Of a stretch of DNA of 64,000 nucleotides, positions 45,012-52,452 are shown in pieces. Position 1 is the first letter of the stretch. Every line of letters begins with the position of its first letter. The notes under the pieces were generated by a model. It worked only from the letters and a program-made list of their open reading frames with translations, was not told the DNA's origin and searched no databases. The DNA comes from an uncultured Prevotella sp. Lineage in GTDB: Bacteria > Bacteroidota > Bacteroidia > Bacteroidales > Bacteroidaceae. The stretch covers positions 51,565-115,564 of the forward strand of contig CALUGW010000006.1 of NCBI GenBank assembly GCA_944320305.1, written 5' to 3'. The position numbers and the translations under genes are program-made.

Positions 45012-45208
45012 AAGTAGCTGTTCAAAATTAAATGCCGTCAAATTGTGTGCTCTTGCGGGCTGCAAGTCAAAGTCCGAAGAGGAAGTGTGGCGGGCTGCAC
45101 GCCCGATGAGACTTTGGCTTGCAGCCCGCAGGAGCGCACAAGGTGGTGGCAAAGATATAAAGAACATCTGCAAAGTGTGTGATGTCGATAAATTTTTAAC
45201 AGCTACTT
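45012..45208 (-). repeat. AAGTAGCTGTTCAAAA element carrying a palindrome
   Basis: The ends AAGTAGCTGTTCAAAA (45012-45027) and TTTTTAACAGCTACTT (45193-45208) and the right middle part (ATCTGCAAAGTGTGTGATGT) match the plain copy at 27135-27200. Between them is a palindrome with arms at 45046-45074 and 45110-45140 containing TGCGGGCTGCAAGTCAAAGT and its near complement. The element ends eight bases beyond the stop of the minus-strand exonuclease gene. Confidence 0.8.
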
Positions 45209-45216
45209 GTTCCTTT

Positions 45217-45768
45217 TTATAGTTTCCCTTCGCAATAATCCATCTCCTCCAGCCCGCATGCACCGGCGTCTTCCAATTCAGTCAGAAACAGCCGTGCGCA
45301 CATCTCCGCGTCGTCGCCTGCCCGGTGGTGCTGTCCGTAGGGAATCTTGAACTGGTCGCAAAGGTAGTCCAGGCTGTTGCAGCCGAAACTGTAGAGCCTG
45401 CGGGCGGCGCGGAGGGAGCAATAATAAGTGATGTCGGGCGTCTCCATGCCGTATAGCTCCAGCGAGTGGCGGATGCAGCCCATGTCGAAAGCGGCATTGT
45501 GGGCCACAAGCACGGGGATGTCTTTAAGGTATTCGCTGATTTCGGCCCACACTTCCGGGAATCCCGGTGAGTTGGCAGTGTCGTTCGGACGGATGCCGTG
45601 TATCTGCATATTCCAATAACTGTATGTGTTTCCCTGCGGGCGGACGAGCCACGAACGGGTCTCCTCTATCTTCCCGTTGCGCACCACGCAGATGCCGGCC
45701 TCGCATATGGAAGCGCGTTTGCCCGTGGCTGTCTCAAAATCGATGGCTATGAAATTTATTCCTTGCAT
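45217..45768 (-). CDS. DEDDh 3'-5' exonuclease (DnaQ-like)
   Basis: 183 residues. The exonuclease motifs are Exo I IAIDFETA (Asp10, Glu12), Exo II VAHNAAFDM (Asp95) and Exo III HHRAGDDAE (His148, Asp153). It resembles the epsilon proofreading fold but is a stand-alone protein. Its start overlaps the end of the WYL regulator gene by 13 bases, so the two are translated together, which suggests a linked role in DNA-damage or phage response. Confidence 0.85.
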   Translation of the reverse strand: MQGINFIAIDFETATGKRASICEAGICVVRNGKIEETRSWLVRPQGNTYSYWNMQIHGIRPNDTANSPGFPEVWAEISEYLKDIPVLVAHNAAFDMGCIRHSLELYGMETPDITYYCSLRAARRLYSFGCNSLDYLCDQFKIPYGQHHRAGDDAEMCARLFLTELEDAGACGLEEMDYCEGKL

Positions 45769-46721
45769 GGTTCGTTTTCCTCTTTAATGGTGTAATAATT
45801 CAACATGTTTTTTGCAAAGTTGCGCATTTCGTCGCGCACGGACTCAGGCTCCAGCACTTCCACCTGGTCGCCTTTGGCGAGTACCAGCTGGTAGAAGTCA
45901 AGGGTCGGCTTCAGGTGATATTCAAAGAGTGTGGACTCGTCATTGCTCTCTATCTCCCGTTGTGATTCGTGCAGGGGCAGCGTGCGCAGATAGTCGGCAA
46001 AGCCTCCGTAAGCCAGGAGCACGATGCGCTGTATGGGGCCGTCAGAGGTGATCACCCCGCAGCATCCTTCAAAATATTGGTTGACATCGAAGTCCTTTTT
46101 CATCTTGAAAGCCTTGCCCGTGTCCTCGATGTCATATATTCGGTCGAGCGCGTACACACGGTAGACATCGTTCGGCTTTATTCCCTTAGCCCTGTTGCGG
46201 CCTGAATAGTAAGGACTGCGCGCCACAACGTACCAACGTCGCTTGACGACTTTCAGGCAGTATGGCTCAATCTCGAACGTGCTGGCTTCCGGCTTGCCGA
46301 ACCCATGGTGCGTGATGCTCAGCACATGATTGCGCCGCATGGCCTCGGCGATTGGCGTGAGCCATGTCTGCCCCGACGGGATGTCCTCAAAAATAATCCG
46401 GTCTTCAAGTTTGTTGTCCGCCTGAATCTGGTTCAAGGTGGCGTAGGAACTGATTAGCCAGCTGTGCAGGTTGTTTCCTTCCAGCCGTTCCGGCTCGTCA
46501 ATGTAATAGCGGTAGCCGTCTGCGGCATCGCATTTTATCTCCACGCCGAAGATGTCCGCCACCGCCTTCTGGTGGTTATGAAACGTGCGCAGGGGAAGAG
46601 GCTCTTTATAGCTCAGCCCGCTCTCCTGCCATAGGTCACTTATTTCCTGGAACGTAAGCCGCCTGTATCTCAGCAGGATGTCAACCAGCCATACGTATCG
46701 TCCGAAAAGATTTGCTGCCAT
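45756..46721 (-). CDS. WYL-domain transcriptional regulator
   Basis: 321 residues. An N-terminal winged helix (about 1-80, GRYVWLVDILLRYRRLTFQE) is followed by a WYL domain with PYCLKVVKRRWYVVARSPYY and VYALDRIYDI, and a C-terminal WCX extension. WYL proteins sense nucleic-acid ligands and often control defence or DNA-repair genes. A minus-strand promoter (TATCTTTG at 46746-46753, CTTG 20 bases upstream) starts transcription near 46739, which excludes the ATG at 46748 and supports 46721. The exonuclease follows in the same operon. Confidence 0.88.
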   Translation of the reverse strand: MAANLFGRYVWLVDILLRYRRLTFQEISDLWQESGLSYKEPLPLRTFHNHQKAVADIFGVEIKCDAADGYRYYIDEPERLEGNNLHSWLISSYATLNQIQADNKLEDRIIFEDIPSGQTWLTPIAEAMRRNHVLSITHHGFGKPEASTFEIEPYCLKVVKRRWYVVARSPYYSGRNRAKGIKPNDVYRVYALDRIYDIEDTGKAFKMKKDFDVNQYFEGCCGVITSDGPIQRIVLLAYGGFADYLRTLPLHESQREIESNDESTLFEYHLKPTLDFYQLVLAKGDQVEVLEPESVRDEMRNFAKNMLNYYTIKEENEPCKE

Positions 46722-46745
46722 GTCATGATTTTCTTGATTATGGAG

Positions 46746-46777
46746 CAAAGATAGCTATCAGCCTGTGAAAAATCAAG
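46746..46777 (-). promoter_or_regulatory. Promoter of the WYL-exonuclease operon
   Basis: Minus-strand CTTG (46774-46777) and TATCTTTG (46746-46753). Confidence 0.55.
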
Positions 46778-46892
46778 GCAGAGCTAAATATTTTTTACTG
46801 AAAACAAAGTTTTTTCTTGTTCTGCCATGATTTGGCATTTCTTACCTGTTTCTTTGCAACCGAAAACAGTGTAGAACCAAAACAAAACGATT

Positions 46893-47411
46893 ATGGCAAC
46901 AATGAATCTTAGTAACGACTTCATGGCGAAAGTGCTTGAGGAAAAGGCGTGGAAGGAACTGTCTAATGAGCTGGTGTGGACCGAACAGTTGCTTGAGAAG
47001 TACAAGGACAAGGTAGACTGGAAAGAAATCTCGACCAACCGCAACGTCGTTTGGACGGTGCCGATGGTAGAAAAGTTCAAAGGCCGCATCGACTGGGACG
47101 AGCTGTCTGGCTCGGACAACGAGCACCTGTTTACCGCCGAGCTGCTCGAAAGGTACAAGAACCTGTGGAACTGGCGCGAGCTGTCGCGCAACTCGTCGCT
47201 GCAGCTTACCGACGAACTGCTCCTGCAGTTTGCCGACCGCTGGAACTGGGGCGAGATAATCGACTGCTACGGGCGCGACGAGATGTACGGCGCGGCTTTC
47301 TATGAGAAGTACAAGGAGCGCATCCCCGCCTCCGCGCTGCAAAGCTCGCGCCTCTGGGACAAGATGGTTGAGGACGAGAAGAAGCAGCTGAAGATACAGG
47401 TGTATTCGTAA
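46893..47411 (+). CDS. Unknown protein of five Trp-rich repeats
   Basis: 172 residues with no signal peptide, made largely of about 24-residue repeats: AWKELSNELVWTEQLLEKYK, DWKEISTNRNVVWTVPMVEK, DWDELSGSDNEHLFTAELLE, NWRELSRNSSLQLTDELLLQ and NWGEIIDCYGRDEMYGAAFY. The consensus W-x-E-(L/I)-S, a polar stretch, then a helix ending in +YK. This suggests a helical repeat scaffold for protein binding. I do not recognise a characterised family. It is a single gene ending in a strong terminator. Confidence 0.75.
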   Translation: MATMNLSNDFMAKVLEEKAWKELSNELVWTEQLLEKYKDKVDWKEISTNRNVVWTVPMVEKFKGRIDWDELSGSDNEHLFTAELLERYKNLWNWRELSRNSSLQLTDELLLQFADRWNWGEIIDCYGRDEMYGAAFYEKYKERIPASALQSSRLWDKMVEDEKKQLKIQVYS

Positions 47412-47453
47412 AGGCCGCCAACGGCTTTACAAAAAACAGTGTTTTACAATCCA

Positions 47454-47496
47454 AGATGCCGCCTTTCGCAAAACGAAAGGCGGCATCTTGTCTTTT
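47454..47496 (+). terminator. Terminator after the repeat protein
   Basis: AAGATGCCGCCTTTCG pairs with CGAAAGGCGGCATCTT around CAAAA, followed by GTCTTTTCT. Confidence 0.9.
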
Positions 47497-47685
47497 CTAT
47501 TTCCCATAAAAGGATATTCTCTTCCGTCCGCTCAATCTTCAATTTCAAATTCGCATTTCTGCCGAAATTCGGCGGATATTCCGTGGATTTTTGCTAAGTT
47601 TGCATCGCCGACCGTCAGCCTCAGACCGGTTGTCATACTTCCGGCTGATTCGGGTTAAGCGCGGCGGCGCAAGAAAAAGAACCAG

Positions 47686-48963
47686 ATGAGAGTACTGATC
47701 ATAAACACAAGCGAGAGGACGGGCGGAGCCGCCGTGGCGGCAAACCGCCTGATGGAGGCCCTGAAGAACAACGGCGTGAAGGCCAAGATGCTGGTCCGCG
47801 ACAAGGATACAGACCGCATAACCGTTGTGGCCGCGCCCCACGGGCTGCTCATGCAGTGGCGCTTTCTGTGGGAGCGGCTCGTCATTTTCTGCCGTTCGCA
47901 CTTCTCGCGCAAGCATCTTTTTGAGATAGACATTGCCAACGCGGGCGCCGACGTGACCGCCCTGCGCGAGTTCCGCGAGGCCGACATTGTTCATCTGCAC
48001 TGGATCAACCAGGGCATGCTGTCGCTCGGCGGCATCCGCAAGATACTCGACAGCGGCAAGCCCGTGGTGTGGACCATGCACGATATGTGGCCCGCCACGG
48101 GCGTGTGCCACCTCACTATGGACTGCCGCAAGTTCACTGAGGGCTGCTGCTGCTGTCCGTTGCTGCCGCAACGGAGTCTGTTTGGTGATCTTGCCCGGCA
48201 AGTATGGAAGCGCAAAAGACGCTTGCTGTACAGTCAGGGGCGCATCAGTTTCGTCACATGCAGTCGCTGGCTGGCCTCGGAGGCAAGACAGAGCAGGCTG
48301 CTTGAGGGCAAGATTATAACGGCCATCCCTAATCCGATAGACACCCATGTGTTCTGTCCGGGCGACAAGGCAAGGGCGCGTGAGTTGCTCGGCTTGCCGC
48401 AGAACCGCCGCTTGGTGCTCTTCGTGGCCCAGAGAGTGTCTGCCGCCAACAAGGGCGGGGCGTATCTTGTAGAAGCGTGCAGGCAGCTGGCCGAAGAACG
48501 GACGGAGCTGGCTGAGAGCATGGGAATTGTAATGCTGGGCGGAAGCGGTGTCAGTATGGCCGATAGTTTTGGCGTGGCGACCTATCCGCTCGGCTATGTG
48601 TCTGACACGGAGCGGATTGTCGCGGCCTACCGTGCGGCAGACTTGTTTGTTATGCCATCGCTGTCGGAGAATCTGCCCAACACCATCATGGAGGCCATGG
48701 CCTGCGGAGTGCCGTGCGTGGGCTTCAGGGTTGGGGGCATACCCGAGATGATAGACCACCTGAAGAACGGCTACGTGGCCGCATACAAGGACGCCGCCGA
48801 CCTGGCCCGCGGCATCAGCTGGGTGCTCGCCGAGGCCGACCACGAGGCTCTGGAGCGCGAGGCCGTGCGCAAGGTGGCGCAGTGCTACTCGCAGCAGGCG
48901 GTGGCCATGAAATACATCGAGGTGTACAACCAGGCTTTGGCCTTCAAGCGTTACAGCCTATGA
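47686..48963 (+). CDS. Glycosyltransferase family 4 protein
   Basis: 425 residues with the GT-B fold. RTGGAAVAANRLMEAL lies in the N-terminal Rossmann domain, FVAQRVSAANKGGAYLVEA links to the second, and the donor-binding EX7E-like motif is in SLSENLPNTIMEAMACGVPC. HLHWINQGMLS and MHDMWPATGVCH are typical of Bacteroidetes wall or capsule glycosyltransferases. It is a retaining enzyme by family. The stop overlaps the start of the next glycosyltransferase (ATGA), so the pair probably builds one surface glycan. Confidence 0.88.
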   Translation: MRVLIINTSERTGGAAVAANRLMEALKNNGVKAKMLVRDKDTDRITVVAAPHGLLMQWRFLWERLVIFCRSHFSRKHLFEIDIANAGADVTALREFREADIVHLHWINQGMLSLGGIRKILDSGKPVVWTMHDMWPATGVCHLTMDCRKFTEGCCCCPLLPQRSLFGDLARQVWKRKRRLLYSQGRISFVTCSRWLASEARQSRLLEGKIITAIPNPIDTHVFCPGDKARARELLGLPQNRRLVLFVAQRVSAANKGGAYLVEACRQLAEERTELAESMGIVMLGGSGVSMADSFGVATYPLGYVSDTERIVAAYRAADLFVMPSLSENLPNTIMEAMACGVPCVGFRVGGIPEMIDHLKNGYVAAYKDAADLARGISWVLAEADHEALEREAVRKVAQCYSQQAVAMKYIEVYNQALAFKRYSL

Positions 48964-49748
48964 CCAGCTTTACCATCGTCACCATCACGTTCAACGCCGC
49001 GGACTGTCTGGCCCGGACGCTCGACAGTGTGCTCCGCCAGACGCATCCGGCTGTGGAGCATCTCATCATCGACGGGGCGTCCGCAGACGGCACAGTGGCC
49101 ATGGCCGAAGACTACAAGCGGCGCTCCGACGCCGCAGGCTGCGGCCACACCGTGGCCATAACCTCTGAGCCAGACCGCGGACTGTATGACGCCATGAACA
49201 AGGGGCTGGCCCGCGCCACCGGCGACTACGTGTGCTTCATCAACGCCGGCGACGCGCTTGCCGCCACCGACACTCTCGCCTTGCTTGCCGGGCTGGCGGC
49301 TGAGGCGGGGCAAGACGGGCGCGGACTGCCCGCCGTGCTATACGGCGACACCGTCATTACCGACTCTGAGGGCCGCTGCCTGCGCCCGCGCCGCCTGCGC
49401 CCGCCCAAGAGGCTGACGTGGCGCTCGTTCCGCAGCGGCATGCTGGTGTGCCACCAGGCGTTCTACGCCCGCACCGACATTGCCCGCCGCCTGCCCTACA
49501 ATCTGGCCTACAAGTATTCCGCCGACGTTGACTGGTGCATCCGCGTGATGAGGGAGGCCGCGCGCCTCGGGCTTCCGCTGGCCGGCACCGGCGCCACCGT
49601 GGCCCGCTACATGGAGCAGGGCCAGACCACCCTGCACCACCGTGAGTCGCTCCGCGAGCGCTTCAGGGTGATGGCCAGCCACTACGGCCTGCCGCTGACC
49701 GTGGCCATGCACTGCTGGTTCGTGGTGCGCGGGCTGTTCAAGCGGTAG
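48960..49748 (+). CDS. Glycosyltransferase family 2 protein
   Basis: 262 residues with the GT-A fold: FTIVTITFNAADCLARTLDS, IDGASADGTV, SEPDRGLYDAMNKGLARATG and a DXD-like NAGDAL motif; ADVDWCIRV is the acceptor-side acid. It resembles WcaA/colanic-acid-type inverting transferases. The start at 48960 overlaps the GT4 stop; a long upstream frame from 48714 lies inside the GT4 gene and is rejected. Confidence 0.9.
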   Translation: MTSFTIVTITFNAADCLARTLDSVLRQTHPAVEHLIIDGASADGTVAMAEDYKRRSDAAGCGHTVAITSEPDRGLYDAMNKGLARATGDYVCFINAGDALAATDTLALLAGLAAEAGQDGRGLPAVLYGDTVITDSEGRCLRPRRLRPPKRLTWRSFRSGMLVCHQAFYARTDIARRLPYNLAYKYSADVDWCIRVMREAARLGLPLAGTGATVARYMEQGQTTLHHRESLRERFRVMASHYGLPLTVAMHCWFVVRGLFKR

Positions 49749-49762
49749 TCTGGGCATAATGT

Positions 49763-49889
49763 AAGGAGTTCAGGAGTTGCAGGAGTTGCAGTAGTTCAGA
49801 CAATAGTCTTGTTCGTGTTTTGATGGAAGCGTTTCTGTCAAGAAATCTATTGTCCGGACTCCTGCGCCACCTTTACTCCTGAACTCCTT
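49763..49889. terminator. Large inverted repeat between convergent genes
   Basis: AAGGAGTTCAGGAGT (49763-49777) and ACTCCTGAACTCCTT (49875-49889) are perfect complements. An inner pair GACAATAG/CTATTGTC (49799-49806, 49847-49854) adds to the stem. The left arm is extended by GTTGCAGGAGTTGCAGTAGT repeats. Confidence 0.65.
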
Positions 49890-49908
49890 GTCTATTCTTT
49901 CTGGTTTC

Positions 49909-50868
49909 TCACTCCATCCCGGAGTCGCGCAGAAACTCCCTCACTGTTTCAGTGTATTCCTCCGGGTGGTCCACATAGGCCTGGGCATGGCCCGACCCGG
50001 GCGCGATCCACAGCTGTTTGGGCTGCGGCTTGGCCTCGTATAGCTTGTAGACCATCCATGTCGGCACGAATGTGTCTTTGTCGCCGTGGATGAACAGCAT
50101 CGGGCGGCGGCACTTCGCCACCTGCTCCAGTGGCGACGCCTCGCCGAATGTCCAGCCGTAGCGCAGGCGGCAGAGGGCGCTTGTGGTGTACATCAGCGGA
50201 AACGGGGGCAGGCCGAACTGCCCGCGCAGCTGGCAGGCGAACTCGTCCCACACGCTGGTGTAGCCGCAGTCCTCAACGAAGCACCTTATGTAGTCCGGCA
50301 GCCGCTCGCCCGCCACGCCCATGGTCGTGGCCGCTCCCATCGACACTCCGTGGATAACGATGCGCGATGCTGCCGCCGTGTCGCGGAACAGCCGCTCGGC
50401 CACGCCGGCCCAGCGCGCCACGTCGTGGCGGTCGTGCCACCCCATGCCGATGCTGCCGCCGTCGCTCAGGCCGTGCGCGCTCAGGTCGGGGAGCAGTATG
50501 TTGAAGCCCATGTCGCGGTGGTACATCCGCCCCAGAAACAGAAACTTGACGCAGCAGTCGCGGTAGCCGTGCACGATGATGGCGGTGCGGCCGCGGGCCG
50601 AGTCGCCGCGCAGCCACAGCGCGTGGTGGCGCCCGCCGCCGGGCATGGCCACAAACGTGTCGCGCAGCAGTCCGCCGCGGCGCAGGCTGTCTGTCCACTG
50701 CCGCATGTCGGGCAGCCACTTGTAGAGAAAGGCATAGGCGCTGTCGGTGTCGCGGCGGTTGGCGTCGGGCGTAAGCGAGTAGCCGAGCATATAGCTGCTG
50801 CCGCCCCACAGAGCCAGGACGACGGCAGCCAGCACTGCGGCTGATGTTATGATGATTCGCTTCTTCAT
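49909..50868 (-). CDS. Membrane-anchored alpha/beta hydrolase
   Basis: 319 residues. One N-terminal hydrophobic helix (ITSAAVLAAVVLALWGGSSY) is an anchor or signal. The alpha/beta-hydrolase core shows AIIVHGYRD (oxyanion), nucleophile Ser176 in HGVSMGA, acid Asp265 (or Asp263) in HGDKDTFVP and His294 in GSGHAQAY. It resembles the YqkD/BAAT-like peptidase S9-type hydrolases of Bacteroidetes. Substrate is unknown. The ATG at 50868 is the only start that gives the anchor at the N-terminus. Confidence 0.85.
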   Translation of the reverse strand: MKKRIIITSAAVLAAVVLALWGGSSYMLGYSLTPDANRRDTDSAYAFLYKWLPDMRQWTDSLRRGGLLRDTFVAMPGGGRHHALWLRGDSARGRTAIIVHGYRDCCVKFLFLGRMYHRDMGFNILLPDLSAHGLSDGGSIGMGWHDRHDVARWAGVAERLFRDTAAASRIVIHGVSMGAATTMGVAGERLPDYIRCFVEDCGYTSVWDEFACQLRGQFGLPPFPLMYTTSALCRLRYGWTFGEASPLEQVAKCRRPMLFIHGDKDTFVPTWMVYKLYEAKPQPKQLWIAPGSGHAQAYVDHPEEYTETVREFLRDSGME

Positions 50869-50988
50869 GTTCTTCGTTGTTTTTGTCAGTGTGTCCGTCC
50901 GCAAATATAGTGCAATTTTTCCGTCCGGCCATGGCTTCTGCCCCGAATCTTGTGGCGGTGCTGTTGGTTGCGTACGGAAAAATATGAT

Positions 50989-50996
50989 TAACTTTG
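50989..50996 (+). promoter_or_regulatory. -7 element of the PAP2 gene
   Basis: TAACTTTG at 50989-50996; TTGG at 50964-50967 is a weak -33. The ATG follows at 51002, so the leader is very short and this may be nearly leaderless. Confidence 0.45.
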
Positions 50997-51001
50997 CAGC
51001 C

Positions 51002-51565
51002 ATGAAAGCAGGAGTGATTGTTGTCGCGGCCCTGATGGCCGTGCCGGGCGGGGCGCGCGCGGGGTGGGGCGGGGCCGACGCCCTCGACGACGCGCTGCAG
51101 CTGGCCCCCTGGGCGGCGGTGGCCGCGCTCAAGGTGTGCGGCGTGGAGAGTCGCCATGAGTGGCCCCGGCTGGCGGCGTCGGCGGCAGCCTCGGGCGTGC
51201 TGTCGGCCGGAGTGGCCTACGGACTGAAGTCGGCCGTCAGCGAGCGGCGCCCCGACGGCAGCGACAACCGCTCGTTTCCGTCGGGCCATGCCACCATAGC
51301 CTTTGCCGGTGCCACGGTGCTGCACAAGGAGTTCGGGCGCACCTCGCCGTGGATCAGCGTGGCCGGCTATGCCGTGGCCACGTTTACTGCCGCCGACCGC
51401 GTGCTGCGCGACCGCCACCACTGGCACGACGTGGCGGCAGGGGCGGCCATAGGCGTGCTCTCCACAGAGCTGTGCTATTTCGTCAGCGGGCGCCTTTTCA
51501 AGGACCGCGGAGTCAGCGTGGCGTTCAGCGGGCGAACCGTCGGCGTGGCGTTCTGTCTCAGGTGA
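51002..51565 (+). CDS. PAP2-family phosphatase
   Basis: 187 residues with a signal peptide (MKAGVIVVAALMAVPGGARA). The acid-phosphatase signature is complete: KSAVSERRP (76-84), PSGH (93-96) and RVLRDRHHWHDV with the nucleophile histidine. It removes phosphate from a lipid phosphate such as undecaprenyl diphosphate or from lipid A. It has few hydrophobic segments, so it may be periplasmic and only loosely membrane-bound. The start was set by the -7 box and the signal peptide; the longer frame from 50849 overlaps the divergent hydrolase. Confidence 0.88.
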   Translation: MKAGVIVVAALMAVPGGARAGWGGADALDDALQLAPWAAVAALKVCGVESRHEWPRLAASAAASGVLSAGVAYGLKSAVSERRPDGSDNRSFPSGHATIAFAGATVLHKEFGRTSPWISVAGYAVATFTAADRVLRDRHHWHDVAAGAAIGVLSTELCYFVSGRLFKDRGVSVAFSGRTVGVAFCLR

Positions 51566-51641
51566 GCGCTTGCCGGTTGCCCCGTCAGGTGTGAAAGAAC
51601 CTTTCAACTGTTAATTCCGACAGAAAAAAGCCTCTGGATTT

Positions 51642-51978
51642 TCGCGTATTTGAAAATAAAAATTCCCCGGCCGCAAATACGCGAAATATGAGTGTGCAAC
51701 CGTAACTTGTTGATTCTATAGGACTTATAGGTCTTATGACCCTTATTGTGCAATAAAATCAGCCTCCGAAACAGCCATTTTCAGCCCCCGAACGGCCTTT
51801 CCCGCCCCGCGAGAAAGGGTCATTTTGACCTCCGATATAGGCCATATTGCACTGCGAAATGGCCTATATCGCAATGCAATATGGCCCTTTTCGCAAAATC
51901 TGCGGCTGTTTTTGGCAGAATCATGGAGCAAAAACCGCCGGCAAAATTCTATTTCATCGGAATAGGAAGTGTTAAATG
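51642..51978 (+). repeat. Family A dispersed repeat, copy 3
   Basis: It has the same ends and order as the copies at 8484 and 15643, for example GAGTGTGCAACCGTAACTTG, AATCAGCCTCCGAAACAGCC and ATATAGGCCATATTGCACTG. The last bases GAAGTGTTAAATGCC lead into another palindrome. Confidence 0.85.
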
Positions 51979-52009
51979 CCAAATCGTTAGACTTTTCTTA
52001 TTTTTGACT

Positions 52010-52086
52010 GTCCGCAAGTTACCCAAGTTGTGTGCTCCATGCGAGACACGCTCCTCGACTATTTGAACAATTGGCAACTTGCGGAC
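52010..52086. repeat. GTCCGCAAGTT inverted repeat
   Basis: GTCCGCAAGTTACCCAA (52010-52026) faces TTGGCAACTTGCGGAC (52071-52086). The middle contains CATGCGAGACACGCTCC, which matches the arm end TATGCGAGACACGCCCC of the 7618-7719 palindrome. Confidence 0.7.
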
Positions 52087-52090
52087 GTTC

Positions 52091-52295
52091 ATTTAACCCA
52101 AATCGGTCATTAGACCGCCAAGCCTACATTTTCACTTGACTGTTGGCTCTTCAGCCGTCTTCCGCACCGCTGTCGGCATCTTGCTTTCCGCTTTTTCTCG
52201 ATGTAGCCCGCTACATCTTCGACAAAACCGAAAATCAATCTGCCAGACAGCTGTACGAAATCCGGCTAAAGTCTAATAACCGATTTGGGTTTAAA
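52091..52295. repeat. AACCCAAATCGG terminal inverted-repeat element
   Basis: Arms AACCCAAATCGGTCATTAGA plus C (52095-52115) and their complement (52271-52291) match at 20 of 21 positions and bound about 155 bases. A perfect 18-base palindrome GATGTAGCCCGCTACATC (52200-52217) lies inside. It is similar in layout to a MITE, and no transposase is present. Confidence 0.65.
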
Positions 52296-52355
52296 TTTTC
52301 CACTTTACACAGTGGAATAACATTGCTTGTTTTCATTTAATTTCAATATTATGCG

Positions 52356-52363
52356 TACCTTTG
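52356..52363 (+). promoter_or_regulatory. -7 element of the restriction-modification operon
   Basis: TACCTTTG at 52356-52363 before a leader of about 83 bases that contains ATCTCTTACGAAGAGAGGCA (a small hairpin) and TTCGGAAGTCCTGTTCG. Confidence 0.5.
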
Positions 52364-52452
52364 CGGAGCGACCATTATCTCTTACGAAGAGAGGCATCGT
52401 TCGGAAGTCCTGTTCGTTAGGGGATTTTTTTGAATTATAACACTGAAAGACA

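Larger units (their letters stand above)
51566..52452. other. Repeat-rich region before the restriction-modification locus
   Basis: It holds family A repeat copy 3, a GTCCGCAAGTT inverted repeat, a 200-base element bounded by AACCCAAATCGG arms and the hsdM promoter and leader. Small frames (51746-52066, 52143-52340) sit within the repeats and are not called as genes. Confidence 0.65.

Noticed and set aside
48714-48959. N-terminal extension of the GT2 gene
   Set aside because: It lies wholly within the GT4 gene in another frame; the ATG at 48960 gives the standard GT2 start.
52143-52340. 65-codon frame before hsdM
   Set aside because: It covers the AACCCAAATCGG inverted-repeat element and has no recognisable protein features.
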